A stretch of 37,060 nucleotides of DNA from Gallibacterium anatis DSM 16844 = F 149 (lineage in GTDB: Bacteria > Pseudomonadota > Gammaproteobacteria > Enterobacterales > Pasteurellaceae), in NCBI RefSeq assembly GCF_000379785.1, contig NZ_KB903681.1, positions 1 to 37,060 of the forward strand. The letters run 5' to 3'. The translations under genes and the position numbers were made by a program. The notes below the pieces were generated by a model. It was not told the DNA's origin. It was given only the letters and a program-made list of their open reading frames with translations, and ran no database searches. Shown here piece after piece: positions 17,177 through 25,206 of this stretch; position 1 is the first letter of the stretch, and each line of letters opens with the position of its first letter.

Positions 17177-17652
17177 TATTCTTTTCCCACCTCTACTTTA
17201 TAATTTAGTAATGCTCTCGCCATTGCTTTTGCACCTTCTTTAGTTTCAAAAACTAGACCATCATTAATTAACTTTTCGTGAAAATCATTTTTTTTGTAAA
17301 ATGCATCACAATCAGTATTACCGCTAAAAGTAAGTTTCACATAATAATAAAGATTGCCATCTTTCCACGTTTCTTCCGTTACAGGTTCAGGCACTTCAAT
17401 CCCATTAATAAAAAGTTTAGGTTTTGGTTTTTCCCACATTCCGACAATATCCACACTACTTTTATCACCTTCCCACAACTGTCCATCTTCCCCAACTTGA
17501 GTATAATACCCGTCTTCTAACACAATAATTAAAGGGTTCTCACCTTTATAATTACTTACTTGACGTAAGTCAGCCACTACTGTTGCCATCTGTCCGTTGC
17601 GTAATTGCACTGGCTCTTTAGTTAACGCATCAGCTAAATTAAACGGTTTCAT
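17176..17652 (-). CDS. Phage hypothetical protein with an N-terminal 'FNLADAL...EPVQLRNG' motif
   Basis: 158 residues. The start MKPFNLADALTKEPVQLRNG matches a widespread phage motif (F-x-L-x-x-A-L-x-G-x-P-V-x-x-R-x-G), seen in many small early-region proteins and of unknown function. The C-terminal half, about residues 95-155, is a separate segment ending in AKAMARALLNYKVEVGKE. A RBS (GGAG) precedes the ATG. Same operon as its neighbours. Confidence 0.55.
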   Translation of the reverse strand: MKPFNLADALTKEPVQLRNGQMATVVADLRQVSNYKGENPLIIVLEDGYYTQVGEDGQLWEGDKSSVDIVGMWEKPKPKLFINGIEVPEPVTEETWKDGNLYYYVKLTFSGNTDCDAFYKKNDFHEKLINDGLVFETKEGAKAMARALLNYKVEVGKE

Positions 17653-17654
17653 AA

Positions 17655-17927
17655 TTAAATCTCCTCTGTTTTAATATTTATTTTCAAACCTAACTCATCT
17701 ATTTCAAATAATTTAATTTTTCTCATTAAAATAAACATATCTTCATTGATATAGCCTTTATTAAAATAATGAACAGTTTTAAGCTTTCCATTCATTAAAT
17801 TAATATAGATTACAGTATGACTAGGTGCACCGGTTTTACTGTAACTAATATCCTTATAATTTTTATACTGCAATGGATACCAAAAACCAAATAATCTATA
17901 CCACAACCTTTCAATAGTTTTAAACAT
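17655..17927 (-). CDS. Small hypothetical phage protein
   Basis: 90 residues, rich in Lys, Ile and Tyr (MFKTIERLWYRLFGFWYP...). The aromatic N-terminus may form an amphipathic helix, but no clear transmembrane segment or known motif is seen. It ends 2 bases before its downstream neighbour and is read from the same leftward transcript. Not recognised. Confidence 0.5.
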   Translation of the reverse strand: MFKTIERLWYRLFGFWYPLQYKNYKDISYSKTGAPSHTVIYINLMNGKLKTVHYFNKGYINEDMFILMRKIKLFEIDELGLKINIKTEEI

Positions 17928-17981
17928 ACTACCTAACCTATTTAAAAAATCTTATTTAATAAACATATTTAGCAGATATGT

Positions 17982-18437
17982 TTATTTTTCTCTAATTAAT
18001 AAACATTTATATAAATCATAATCTTCACCAATTTTATAGTTATTCATTAAATATTTACTTAAACCTTTAAATAGACCTTCAACATCTAAGCAATCAGTAG
18101 TTCCGTCATCTTTTTTGCTATAAAACTTAATAAATTCAACAAATTCTTTTTCATTCCAAAATTCTTTATTTTTTAATTTCTCGAGCGGAACTCTCCATTG
18201 GTGCAATCTGCCGACTGACCATCTATCAAAATCCTTATAAGACTCACTAATATCAATAATTAAGTAGCCTTTATATTCGTAAAAACGCCAATAATGCCCA
18301 CGACCTTTAAGACAAAAGTGATTAATGCGGTACATATCTGAGCTTGTTTTCAATTTTGATTTTTTACACCAGTATTTAAAACGTTTAAATATTTCTCTTT
18401 TTTTAAAAGATACTTTCTTTTTCATAAATTCATCCAT
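17982..18437 (-). CDS. Hypothetical phage protein, basic
   Basis: About 151 residues, very rich in Lys, Phe and Tyr (FKKREIFKRFKYWCKKSKLK; HFCLKGRGHYWRFYEYKGYLIIDIS). The ATG at 18437 overlaps the upstream stop as TGATG, which I prefer to the TTG one codon earlier. The middle reads as a compact beta-rich domain. I do not recognise the family. Confidence 0.55.
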   Translation of the reverse strand: MDEFMKKKVSFKKREIFKRFKYWCKKSKLKTSSDMYRINHFCLKGRGHYWRFYEYKGYLIIDISESYKDFDRWSVGRLHQWRVPLEKLKNKEFWNEKEFVEFIKFYSKKDDGTTDCLDVEGLFKGLSKYLMNNYKIGEDYDLYKCLLIREK

Positions 18438-18754
18438 CAATAAAGCATTTCAGAAAATAAAAATTTTGTGTTATAGCCAATATCAAATTTAATTTGATTG
18501 TTCTCTTTGGCAATTTTAAGAGCTTCTTCCCTGCCAACAAATCTACCTTTATTAGTGATAAAGCCTTGTTCCAATTCCTCTAATTCGCAATTAGATTTAA
18601 TACTTTCTAAAACCTCTCTGCCATCAGGTGAATAATGTCTTACCATAGGGACAATTAATTCAACGCCGTTACGGTTTAAATTAATTTCCCTTTGTGTTCG
18701 TTCGATAAATTTAATTGCCGCACATACAATTAATTCAGGTTTTTTCTCTGCCAT
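18437..18754 (-). CDS. Phage protein with 'CAAIKF...GFITNKGRFVGREEALKIA' pattern
   Basis: 105 residues. The pattern IVCAAIKF, then a central variable part, GFITNKGRFVGREEALKIAKENNQI and a C-terminal LFSEMLY recurs in many phage early proteins and also in Nudix-like or substrate-recognising small proteins. The biochemical role is unknown. AAGGAG precedes the start. Its stop overlaps the next start (TGATG). Confidence 0.6.
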   Translation of the reverse strand: MAEKKPELIVCAAIKFIERTQREINLNRNGVELIVPMVRHYSPDGREVLESIKSNCELEELEQGFITNKGRFVGREEALKIAKENNQIKFDIGYNTKFLFSEMLY

Positions 18755-18776
18755 ATTTACTCCTTAATTTTCACTC

Positions 18777-19355
18777 CTAAATAAACATCTCTAATTCAGG
18801 TTTTTTATAATATTTCCCTTTTTTAATCTTTCCGTTCTCATCAAAAACTGGTTTACCGTTTTCAAATTTTGACCAGTTTGATTTATTCACTTCCACCAAG
18901 GCTTTTTTAATATCAAAACCAAACATATGCGCTACTCCGATTGCGGTTACTATCTGGTCGCAAAGTGCATCTAGCAATTCAATTAATTTATAATCTGTCC
19001 AATCAATATTATCTAAAGTCTTCCACTCTTTATAAGATTGCGCATAAACATCAATATATTTTCCCAATCTCGGATTAAATACATTTAGCATTTCTGTCAC
19101 TTCTTCTAAATGACAACCCATTTGAATTGCTTGATTTTTTTCTGTTGGCTGCGGAACGGCAACCTCAAACCATTCTTTAATTTTAGTTATAACTTCCGTA
19201 TCTTCCGGTTTATCTTTATTTCCTTTTTCAGAACTTACCCCATAAGAATTTAATAACTCTTTTTTCAATTCTTCTTTTTGCTCTGCCATTTTTTCATAAA
19301 GTGATTTTTCTTGTGCGTCTGATTTTGTCACTGAAATAATATTTTTATTCTTCAT
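18777..19355 (-). CDS. MazG-like nucleotide pyrophosphohydrolase, phage type
   Basis: 192 residues. An N-terminal helical extension (to about 65) precedes an all-alpha NTP-PPase domain with the metal-binding EExxE/ExxD arrangement: CHLEEVTEML and ELLDALCDQIVTAIGVAHMFG. The C-terminal VNKSNWSKFENGKPVFDENGKIKKG is characteristic of phage MazG-like enzymes. The family hydrolyses nucleoside triphosphates to monophosphates, sometimes to blunt (p)ppGpp or modified-nucleotide signals; the substrate here is unknown. It overlaps rdgC by 11 bases. Confidence 0.75.
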   Translation of the reverse strand: MKNKNIISVTKSDAQEKSLYEKMAEQKEELKKELLNSYGVSSEKGNKDKPEDTEVITKIKEWFEVAVPQPTEKNQAIQMGCHLEEVTEMLNVFNPRLGKYIDVYAQSYKEWKTLDNIDWTDYKLIELLDALCDQIVTAIGVAHMFGFDIKKALVEVNKSNWSKFENGKPVFDENGKIKKGKYYKKPELEMFI

Positions 19356-20232
19356 CTTTATTTACCTCTTCCTCTCCACCGAAAATATCTGCCAATGCTT
19401 CAAATAAACCTCTATATTCCCCCATCATATAAATTAAATCTGCATCGAAATCATCTTCTTTTTGTTTATTCCCCTCTAAATCAAGCGTTTGAAATGCTTT
19501 AAGACTTTTTAAATTACCGTTTTTGCAAAGGGTAAAATAAATATCTTCACCTTCGCCCTTATATTCACATTTCACTGTCTGAACATAACGCCACCTCACT
19601 AATAAATCATTAACATCAATATCATTATCAGCATTAGATAATGTAATTAATTCACCGTCATCGCCTGATATTTTTAAATTATTTTTAGAAAATGTTATTT
19701 TTCCCTCATAACCACCACTGGATAAAGAGTATTTAACTTTAACTGATATATCTTCAGTATATGTTAAAGGCGCAACCGGTAATTTCCCTAAGCATTTTCT
19801 TAATAAGTGGAGTAAATCTTCTGCCTGTTTAGTAGAAGTTTCATCAATTAAAATATGGTTATTTTTTGTATCAATAATCATCCTAAAATAGCGATATTCT
19901 TTAATCGCTTTCATAGATAGTCTGGCGACAATATCTTGTTTAATATTGTCCCTTTCATCTTTCTTTAATTTTCTTGCTAAATCTTTTTCCAACTTTTCAA
20001 CACGTTGATTAAATTCCCTATTAACCGCCGAGCTAGGAATTTTGATAAATTCTTTTTCTGCCGCAAGATAAATATAATCTTCTACCCTATGATATAGCTT
20101 TCCACATCCCTTAATTGGCTCAATAAAGCGCATTTTTTCTAAACCATCACTTAACGCTTGCTCTAACACTTCATCTGATAAATCAATATCTTGAGTAATT
20201 TTGTAACTGATAATATTTCTAAAATGTTTCAT
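19345..20232 (-). CDS. rdgC: Recombination-associated protein RdgC, phage-borne
   Basis: 295 residues against about 303 for E. coli RdgC. It begins with 'FRNIISYKITQDIDLSDEVLEQAL' and has the family features VARLSMKAIKEYRYFRMIIDTKNNHILID and a C-terminal acidic tail. RdgC forms a ring around duplex DNA and counteracts RecA. In a prophage it may adjust recombination alongside ERF and SSB encoded upstream. RBS GGAGAAAGG precedes the ATG. A terminator lies between it and the upstream small membrane gene, so expression may depend on antitermination or read-through. Confidence 0.85.
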   Translation of the reverse strand: MKHFRNIISYKITQDIDLSDEVLEQALSDGLEKMRFIEPIKGCGKLYHRVEDYIYLAAEKEFIKIPSSAVNREFNQRVEKLEKDLARKLKKDERDNIKQDIVARLSMKAIKEYRYFRMIIDTKNNHILIDETSTKQAEDLLHLLRKCLGKLPVAPLTYTEDISVKVKYSLSSGGYEGKITFSKNNLKISGDDGELITLSNADNDIDVNDLLVRWRYVQTVKCEYKGEGEDIYFTLCKNGNLKSLKAFQTLDLEGNKQKEDDFDADLIYMMGEYRGLFEALADIFGGEEEVNKDEE

Positions 20233-20252
20233 ACCTTTCTCCTCATAATTAA

Positions 20253-20276
20253 AAAGCCTAGAATTTTCCAGGCTTT
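20253..20276 (-). terminator. Intra-operon terminator upstream of rdgC
   Basis: On the minus strand AAAGCCT-GGAAAATTCT-AGGCTTT is followed by TTAATT. It is very like the hairpin at 22065-22092, so the leftward operon carries at least two similar terminators. Confidence 0.65.
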
Positions 20277-20277
20277 A

Positions 20278-20562
20278 TTAATTTAACGTTTTCTTTTCCG
20301 TTGGATTATCTTTATCAAATCTAAACCTAACGTCTGCGCTTTCTATCTGATTAAATATATTAACCAGATACTGATGATTTTCATTTAACTTTTTTATCAC
20401 TTCAACTTCATTTTTATTTATCTCTATAAGCAAATACATTTTTTCTTCAAGGAATTTCACTCTATTATTTAAGTTCTTAAATGAATAAGAATAAAGTAAA
20501 GCATAACAAGCCATCCCTATAACATAGACGATTGTTATTATTTCAAAACTATTAATCTTCAT
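20278..20562 (-). CDS. Small membrane-anchored coiled-coil phage protein
   Basis: 94 residues starting MKINSFEIITIVYVIGMACY. I use the ATG at 20562 because AAGGAGG stands 7 bases upstream; the longer frame from 20580 runs through that RBS. One N-terminal transmembrane helix (about 6-24) is followed by a heptad-like helix (NNRVKFLEEKMYLLIEINKNE). It looks spanin- or Rz-like in layout but lies in the early operon. It overlaps the HD gene by 11 bases. Function unknown. Confidence 0.6.
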   Translation of the reverse strand: MKINSFEIITIVYVIGMACYALLYSYSFKNLNNRVKFLEEKMYLLIEINKNEVEVIKKLNENHQYLVNIFNQIESADVRFRFDKDNPTEKKTLN

Positions 20563-21154
20563 TCTCGCCCTCCTTAACAATCAAATATGGTGCGTGCGGA
20601 ATTGCGCTAAACGCTGCTTTAGATAGTTCAGCAAATTTAAGCAATAATTCACATTGTGCCGTTTCAATGCTTCTATGTTGAGGTCTGGATTTAATCTTTT
20701 TGAGATTATCCAATTCTTCATTTAGTTTAATATCTAAATATTTAGCTTCGTATTTCAACGCAAGCAAATCAATTTCTTTAATTTTCGCTTTATCACGTTG
20801 CGATAATTTCATTGCCCGATCGAAACCAAAATAAAGATTAATTGCTTTTTCAATTTTCTCTTCAATCTCTTTAAATCCATACGGTTTTAATTGCGGTAAT
20901 ATATCGCCTGTGTAAGCTTCTGAAAAATCGTGCGCTAACACTCTTAATTTTAAATACGGCGATAAATTTAACTCCTCCGCAATTTCAGCACAAAATAATA
21001 AATGTTCTGCTACCGTAAAAATTCTCCTTCCTCTGCCGTTAAAGCGATTAATTCTCGCTAAATTATAGGCTATATCTGCAAGCCTAATCTGTTCAGGCTT
21101 AATATTTAATAAATCAATTTTAACACCTGAACGCATAATTATTTTATTATTCAT
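20552..21154 (-). CDS. HD-domain phosphohydrolase, YfbR-like
   Basis: 200 residues. HD-superfamily metal ligands are visible: His in FTVAEHLLFCA, HD in VLAHDFSEAYTGDI, and a later Asp near IKEIDLLALKYE. Related phage proteins and YfbR are 5'-deoxynucleotidases acting on dNMPs; that substrate is inferred. Together with the MazG-like protein it suggests phage tuning of nucleotide pools. The start follows AGGGGA and lies directly after the preceding stop. Confidence 0.75.
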   Translation of the reverse strand: MNNKIIMRSGVKIDLLNIKPEQIRLADIAYNLARINRFNGRGRRIFTVAEHLLFCAEIAEELNLSPYLKLRVLAHDFSEAYTGDILPQLKPYGFKEIEEKIEKAINLYFGFDRAMKLSQRDKAKIKEIDLLALKYEAKYLDIKLNEELDNLKKIKSRPQHRSIETAQCELLLKFAELSKAAFSAIPHAPYLIVKEGENED

Positions 21155-21421
21155 TCATTCCCCTTTAGCTAAAATCCAAGATAAACATTCTCGCCAAGAA
21201 TTATTATCAATTTTAAATTCTTCGCTATTATAAAGCTCTACGCCCTCTTTAATATCTTCAGTAATTACTCTCTTAGTGTTGTCGCTTAGTTCATCCCAGT
21301 ATTGCTTTATATAGTCAATAGTAAGTATTGTTACATATGTTTTTCGGGTTAAAGCATATCTAACACTACAAATTAACATATACTCAAAATCGGGTTTTAG
21401 AAGTGTGATTTTATTTTCCAT
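21155..21421 (-). CDS. Small hypothetical phage protein
   Basis: 88 residues starting MENKITLLKPDFEYMLICSVRYALTRKTYV. The ATG at 21421 has AAAGGA 7 bases upstream, so the 19-codon extension to 21478 is discarded. 'FxYMLICSVRYALTRKTY' followed by 'DYIKQYWDELSDNTKRVI..DI' is a pattern I have seen in small proteins of phage and plasmid origin, without known function. Its stop abuts the HD gene start. Confidence 0.5.
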   Translation of the reverse strand: MENKITLLKPDFEYMLICSVRYALTRKTYVTILTIDYIKQYWDELSDNTKRVITEDIKEGVELYNSEEFKIDNNSWRECLSWILAKGE

Positions 21422-21498
21422 TGTTTTTTCCTTTACCGTGGCAAAAATAGCAATCTGTAGTATAAGTACTACCATCATTTCTTTTTACTATTTCATTT

Positions 21499-21729
21499 TT
21501 ACCTACTCTCTTTTAATATTCCAGTTAAATAATAAATAAAATCTTCTGCCGCCTCTAGCGGTAGTTTAATAAATTGGCTTTCACCATATTCATTATTATG
21601 AATGGAAATTCCTATTAATTTAGAATTACTTTTAGTATTAAGAATTTCTACATTAATTTCTTTTTCACATACATAAATAGTGAAATATTGCCTTACCCCT
21701 TTTATATTGTCATCTATTGCGTAATTCAT
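21499..21729 (-). CDS. Small hypothetical phage protein
   Basis: 76 residues beginning MNYAIDDNIKGVRQYFTIYV. The ATG at 21729 follows AAGGAG; the longer reading frame has no RBS and would overlap the small upstream ORF. The end, LPLEAAEDFIYYLTGILKESR, is an amphipathic helix. Not recognised. Confidence 0.45.
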   Translation of the reverse strand: MNYAIDDNIKGVRQYFTIYVCEKEINVEILNTKSNSKLIGISIHNNEYGESQFIKLPLEAAEDFIYYLTGILKESR

Positions 21730-21731
21730 TA

Positions 21732-21839
21732 TTATTTTCTCCTTAGTTCTTCTAGTAATTTTGCTCCAAGACCCGCTCTTATCTTGTTCCAAAATACATC
21801 AAGCTTTTTGCGTTCCATTTCTGCTGCCATTTTCCTCAT
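21732..21839 (-). CDS. 35-residue phage micro-ORF
   Basis: ATG at 21839 overlaps the upstream stop (CGATGA) and the frame reads MRKMAAEMERKKLDVFWNKI to its TAA at 21732-21734, ending two bases before the next start. It exactly fills the gap between two genes, and its last codons form the RBS of the next gene. That tiling, and a charged helical sequence, favour a real product, but the size makes it uncertain. Confidence 0.4.
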   Translation of the reverse strand: MRKMAAEMERKKLDVFWNKIRAGLGAKLLEELRRK

Positions 21840-22036
21840 CGTATATATCCCCACAAGTTAAATTCCTCTATTTTTCTATTCATCTCATTGCGCACCGCAT
21901 TAACATAAACATCAGTACCCTCAATGTCAGAATAAAAATCCTTTAACCCTTTCTTAGTTAAAATAGCCTCTATCTCTTCATCACAAAATTGATAAAGTTC
22001 ATCAAACTCTTCTTCGCTTAAATGGTCGCATAACAC
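21836..22036 (-). CDS. Small acidic hypothetical phage protein
   Basis: 66 residues from a GTG start at 22036 (MLCDHLSEEEFDELYQFCDEE), chosen because AGGAG lies 7 bases upstream; the TTG at 22060 falls in the terminator hairpin. The protein is rich in Asp and Glu and contains two Cys. Acidic small early proteins are often inhibitors, but nothing specific is seen. Confidence 0.5.
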   Translation of the reverse strand: MLCDHLSEEEFDELYQFCDEEIEAILTKKGLKDFYSDIEGTDVYVNAVRNEMNRKIEEFNLWGYIR

Positions 22037-22064
22037 TTTCTTTCTCCTGTTTTTAGGCAATAAA

Positions 22065-22092
22065 AAAGCCTAAATCTTTCGATCTAGGCTTT
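22065..22092 (-). terminator. Terminator downstream of the antirepressor gene
   Basis: Minus strand AAAGCCTA-GATCGAAAGATT-TAGGCTTT runs into TTTTTTA. A clear rho-independent terminator inside the leftward operon, separating the antirepressor from the small downstream genes. Confidence 0.8.
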
Positions 22093-22110
22093 ATTTGATT
22101 AATGATTTAA

Positions 22111-22917
22111 TTAAATTTCTTTAGCTTCGATAACCGCCTTTTCAAACTCATCCACCCAATGAATAAATTCGTTGTGAATATCAAAATTGCCGGCGGCTAA
22201 ATCATTTCTAACGTATCGCTCATACCCCATTGTTTCGTGAATTATTCTTAACGCCCTTTCCGTTTTCTTAGCGTTATTAATTGCTAAATAATGGAATTTC
22301 ATTAAAGCGTCAGCAACATTAAACGGAATATTTACTGTTTGATGTTTTTTAGGCTCAATTAACTCTCCCTCAAGCACAATTTTATGAATATACTCGACCG
22401 CTTGCGGTAATTGTTCTTTTGCTAATTCATCAATGTGATTAACATTAAAGCGTTGATGAATAAGTTGATAGGCATCTGAATAAAGTAATCCTTTTTTACT
22501 TACTAGCATATTAACCGCATCACGTAAGCCGGTGCGGTCGTCTACTGTGGTTTGTGTCCTTTCTGCTTTACCTTTATTCCAATAATCAAACAACGCTTGA
22601 TAACACTCTCTTTTGTATGTAATCAAGGTTTCTCTTATTTCAGGTTTCACTCGCTTAACATCAATGCCAAATAGCCAGCCGTTGAGGTATTGGATTGGGA
22701 GGCAGACCATCTCTTGTTCTCCGCCATTTGTAGGTGTGATCATCACGATCATACCCTGAGAAAGCACTTCATCTCTTTTAATTCGTAATAGCTGCGCATT
22801 CCAAGCTAAGCCAATATTTTCACAAATTGGCTTCATTGCGACATAATAAACGTTGTTTTGCTCAAATGTAGTTAAAGTGCGGTTGTAAAATTGGATAGTT
22901 GATAATTGTGTAGTCAT
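22111..22917 (-). CDS. Phage antirepressor (P22 AR N-terminal domain family)
   Basis: 268 residues from ATG 22917 (MTTQLSTIQFYNRTLTTFEQ), with AAAGGA upstream. The N-terminal domain, VYYVAMKPICENIGLAWNAQLLRIKRDEVLSQGM ... LPIQYLNGWLFGIDVKRVKPEIRETLITYKRECYQALFDYW, is typical of P22_AR_N antirepressors. These bind CI-like repressors or act as regulators. The C-terminal half (about 140-268) differs, as is usual because it is swapped between phages. It overlaps the upstream 68-residue ORF as ATGA, so it is translationally coupled to it. Confidence 0.75.
   Translation of the reverse strand: MTTQLSTIQFYNRTLTTFEQNNVYYVAMKPICENIGLAWNAQLLRIKRDEVLSQGMIVMITPTNGGEQEMVCLPIQYLNGWLFGIDVKRVKPEIRETLITYKRECYQALFDYWNKGKAERTQTTVDDRTGLRDAVNMLVSKKGLLYSDAYQLIHQRFNVNHIDELAKEQLPQAVEYIHKIVLEGELIEPKKHQTVNIPFNVADALMKFHYLAINNAKKTERALRIIHETMGYERYVRNDLAAGNFDIHNEFIHWVDEFEKAVIEAKEI
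22875..22883 (+). repeat. DNA uptake signal sequence inside the antirepressor gene
   Basis: AAGTGCGGT core in phage DNA, suggesting the prophage has long resided in Hin-clade hosts. Confidence 0.7.
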
Positions 22918-23120
22918 TTTGCATTCCTTTTTGAGAGGATTTGATAAAACCCTAATAAAATAGGGTGCCAACGGCTCAAAACCAGTGCAAAATCTGGCGG
23001 AGTTATTCCCCTTACAGGTATTGTATTCCTCGCACCGTCGGCATATATAAAAAAATCACACTGACGGAGTGAATGACCGTTTTGCATAGGCTTTTGAGAC
23101 CTATAATAATCATAACTCAT
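22914..23120 (-). CDS. Short ORF upstream of the antirepressor, Icd/Ash-like pattern
   Basis: 68 residues ending 'ARNTIPVRGITPPDFALVLS' RWHPILLGFYQILSKRNAK. Similar 'GITPP.FALVLSRWH' segments occur in proteins annotated as host cell-division inhibitor Icd-like or Ash family in enteric and Pasteurellaceae prophages, always next to regulators. The stop overlaps the antirepressor ATG (ATGA). A good promoter lies inside its 5' end, so the full ORF may not be translated and the region could instead act as a structured leader. The identity is from memory of annotations. Confidence 0.45.
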   Translation of the reverse strand: MSYDYYRSQKPMQNGHSLRQCDFFIYADGARNTIPVRGITPPDFALVLSRWHPILLGFYQILSKRNAK

Positions 23121-23138
23121 CAGGATACTATTTGTAAA
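23109..23138 (-). promoter_or_regulatory. Promoter-like sequence before the antirepressor
   Basis: Minus strand TTTACA (23138-23133), an 18-base spacer and TATGAT (23114-23109). It would give the antirepressor a transcript independent of PL. Confidence 0.5.
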
Positions 23139-23373
23139 GGATAAGGCGGTTTGAACTGTAACGTTTCGCTACTTGTATAGGCGATCGGGGTTCAACTTAC
23201 CCTCCAAAAGATGGGCGGAACTTATTCAGATGTATTGTATATCGTTCTCTCGCCCCGATCTCGTCGGATATAACCTAAAATGTAGGTACAAAGAAACCGC
23301 AAATTGTCGGAGCGGAGGCCGCTTTTGGAAAGTAAGTGCGGCTATATTAACTAACATTAGCGGTTAAATCAAA
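23121..23373 (-). other. Gene-free structured stretch between ssb and the antirepressor
   Basis: No convincing ORF. It contains a perfect 8-bp inverted repeat GATCGGGG (23183-23190)/CCCCGATC (23253-23260) and a compact hairpin AGCGG-AGG-CCGCT (23311-23323). This matches the position of immunity-type leader RNAs such as those of P4-like phages, but no specific RNA family can be named. Confidence 0.35.
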
Positions 23374-23841
23374 TTAAAATGGCATATCATCATCAAAATC
23401 ATTCTGTGGCGGCGTTTTAGGAATGCCACTTTGCTTTGCCTTAGCATAAGCGTTATTCGCCGTTGTCGCTTGCGGTGGTGGCGTTTGCGGTGCGTTCTGC
23501 GTATCTTGCTTGCTATCTAGCATCTGCAAGGATAAGCCTTGTATTTCCGTTAAATAGCGTTCTTGCCCTTGTTGATCTTGCCATTTTCTTGTCTTTAGCT
23601 TACCTTCTACGTAAACTTGCGAGCCTTTTTTGAGATACTGCCCTGCAATCTCCGCTAAACGGCTAAATAACACAATTCTGTGCCATTCTGTAACCTCTTT
23701 CCATTCGCCGCTCTGTTTATCCTGCCACTTTTCGCTTGTTGCTACGCTCAAGTTGGCAACTTGATCGCCGTTAGGAAAACTTCTCATTTCCGGATTATTC
23801 CCTAAGCGACCCACAATAATTACTTTATTTACACCTGCCAT
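23374..23841 (-). CDS. ssb: Single-stranded DNA-binding protein, phage copy
   Basis: 155 residues with a complete OB fold: [60 protein letters not shown] and [21 protein letters not shown] Gln/Pro-rich linker and the acidic tip DFDDDMPF, which recruits partner proteins, follow. It is a second SSB besides the host's. Here it works beside ERF to protect and present single strands for annealing. Confidence 0.93.
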   Translation of the reverse strand: MAGVNKVIIVGRLGNNPEMRSFPNGDQVANLSVATSEKWQDKQSGEWKEVTEWHRIVLFSRLAEIAGQYLKKGSQVYVEGKLKTRKWQDQQGQERYLTEIQGLSLQMLDSKQDTQNAPQTPPPQATTANNAYAKAKQSGIPKTPPQNDFDDDMPF

Positions 23842-23873
23842 TATTCAGCCCCCATTTTGTTATAAATTTCAAT

Positions 23874-24062
23874 CTATACTGATTCATCTTGCTCCTTCCC
23901 CTGTTCATCATCTTGCGGAATATCCGGCAATTTTTCCCATTTTTTGCCGGCATTATCAAATGCCCATATTGTGCCGTCATCACATAAAGCGGAAATGTGC
24001 CAACAAACGCCACAAATATCTGCTGCTGTTAGACTTTCTGAAATTTGAATAATTTTTCTCAT
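23874..24062 (-). CDS. Small hypothetical phage protein with a W-x-x beta motif
   Basis: 62 residues (MRKIIQISESLTAADICGVC, then WHISALCDDGTIWAFDNAGKKWEKLPDIPQDDEQ). 'ALCDDGTIW....... W..LP.IP' is a common small phage beta-sheet protein found near recombination genes; the function is unknown. The gene lies 2 bases downstream of the ERF stop and before ssb. Confidence 0.55.
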   Translation of the reverse strand: MRKIIQISESLTAADICGVCWHISALCDDGTIWAFDNAGKKWEKLPDIPQDDEQGKEQDESV

Positions 24063-24064
24063 TT

Positions 24065-24709
24065 TTATTCACCTTTAATTGCTTCTAAAGCGCTATATTT
24101 ACTTACGTAAGCCGCATAAGCCGCCTCTCTTAAATCAGGATAGCTCTTACTTAAGAACGCATCGCTACTATTCCAATGCTCGTCAAGCTCTTCAATGCTA
24201 GTTATAGAATTGGTTCTAGTTAAAAACTTTTGCCAAACTTCTTCTTTAGGGGGCTTAACTTTCTGATTTGCTACATTTTTAGCCGGAGTATTCACTTGAT
24301 TTACTTGTTTTGGCTTTTGGTTTTCCGGATTGCCTACATCCGGATCTAACTGATCGCTTTCAACAATCTCCAAAGCAGATAAATATAAATAACGGCGTTG
24401 ATAGGTTTGCACTGCCCCTAAATTTTGTATCGGTTGACATCCGCGCACTTCAGCCGGAGCCATTGGCGAGGTAAATACAATTTTTTCATCATTCTCAACG
24501 TTGTAAATGGTCAATGTAGCTAATTCGCTAGTAAATGAAATCACGCTACATAAACCTATCTCATTGAAAATATTATTTATTTCAGGTAAAAAATCACCTA
24601 ATTCGAAATACTCAAATCCGGTATGTTTATTTTTACCGCTTTTCTTTAAGTTTTTCTTGCGCAATTCTACTCTCGCTTGCGCTAGCTTTTGATAAACGCT
24701 ACTCATCAT
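24065..24709 (-). CDS. erf: ERF-family single-strand annealing recombinase
   Basis: 214 residues. The N-terminal half carries the ERF signature: KLAQARVELRKKNLKKSGKN, FEYFELGDFLPEINNIFNEIGL and the glycine-rich QPIQNLGAVQTYQRRYLYLSALEI. ERF proteins of P22-like phages anneal complementary single strands and promote circularisation. A Pro/Lys/Asn-rich linker leads to a C-terminal helical tail (EVWQKFLTRTNSITSIEELDEHW). The start overlaps the Gp157 stop; ATG at 24706 is an equally good alternative. Works with the SSB encoded downstream. Confidence 0.88.
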   Translation of the reverse strand: MMSSVYQKLAQARVELRKKNLKKSGKNKHTGFEYFELGDFLPEINNIFNEIGLCSVISFTSELATLTIYNVENDEKIVFTSPMAPAEVRGCQPIQNLGAVQTYQRRYLYLSALEIVESDQLDPDVGNPENQKPKQVNQVNTPAKNVANQKVKPPKEEVWQKFLTRTNSITSIEELDEHWNSSDAFLSKSYPDLREAAYAAYVSKYSALEAIKGE

Positions 24710-25197
24710 AATCCCCTTAATTGAGGTTTACTGATTAATTCAACACCCTCAATCTGTAAACCGTTTTTAACCGCTTCCTTTAATCCGCTTAAGTCTAATT
24801 TAGGCTCTTGCGCAATAAAAAATTCATCCGGAATTTTTGCTCCATCGTCAATTTTTAATGATGATGGAATAGGTTTTGTCATTGTAAGTTTTAAAATAGG
24901 CGTTTCTACCTTTTTAATCTCACTGTTTGCCATTGCCGCATAAATTAAATTTCTAATTCGCTGTTTACGGCTTTCATAGGTTTTTTGAATAGCTTCAATG
25001 CGTTGTTTTTCCTCTTTCGCATTTTTAGCTAATAAATCAATCTCTTTGTAATGTTTATAGACCTCTTCTACTTTCTCGTTAAATTCCATTTCAACGCCGT
25101 TAAACGCTGCAATAACAGCTTCGTTATCGCTAAATTCATCACTATTTACTAATTCAAAGAGATTTTTTAATCTGTCTGATGTTTCGTACAGGCTCAT
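24706..25197 (-). CDS. Siphovirus Gp157-family protein
   Basis: 163 residues. An N-terminal helical coiled coil (about 25-100: EEVYKHYKEIDLLAKNAKEE, KRQRIRNLIYAAMANSEI-like) is followed by 'VETPILKLTMTKPIPSSLKI', 'IPDEFFI' and 'KEAVKNGLQIEGVELIS'. This is the Gp157 family (Streptococcus phage SFi), linked to recombination genes and in some reports to phage resistance. It is directly upstream of erf and overlaps it, consistent with a recombination module. Confidence 0.85.
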   Translation of the reverse strand: MSLYETSDRLKNLFELVNSDEFSDNEAVIAAFNGVEMEFNEKVEEVYKHYKEIDLLAKNAKEEKQRIEAIQKTYESRKQRIRNLIYAAMANSEIKKVETPILKLTMTKPIPSSLKIDDGAKIPDEFFIAQEPKLDLSGLKEAVKNGLQIEGVELISKPQLRGL

Positions 25198-25206
25198 TTT
25201 TTACCT

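Noticed and set aside
23825-24013. Leftward 62-codon ORF overlapping the small gene at 23874-24062
   Set aside because: It lies in another frame, overlaps ssb, and its composition is poor; the 23874-24062 frame fits a known phage pattern and has good spacing.
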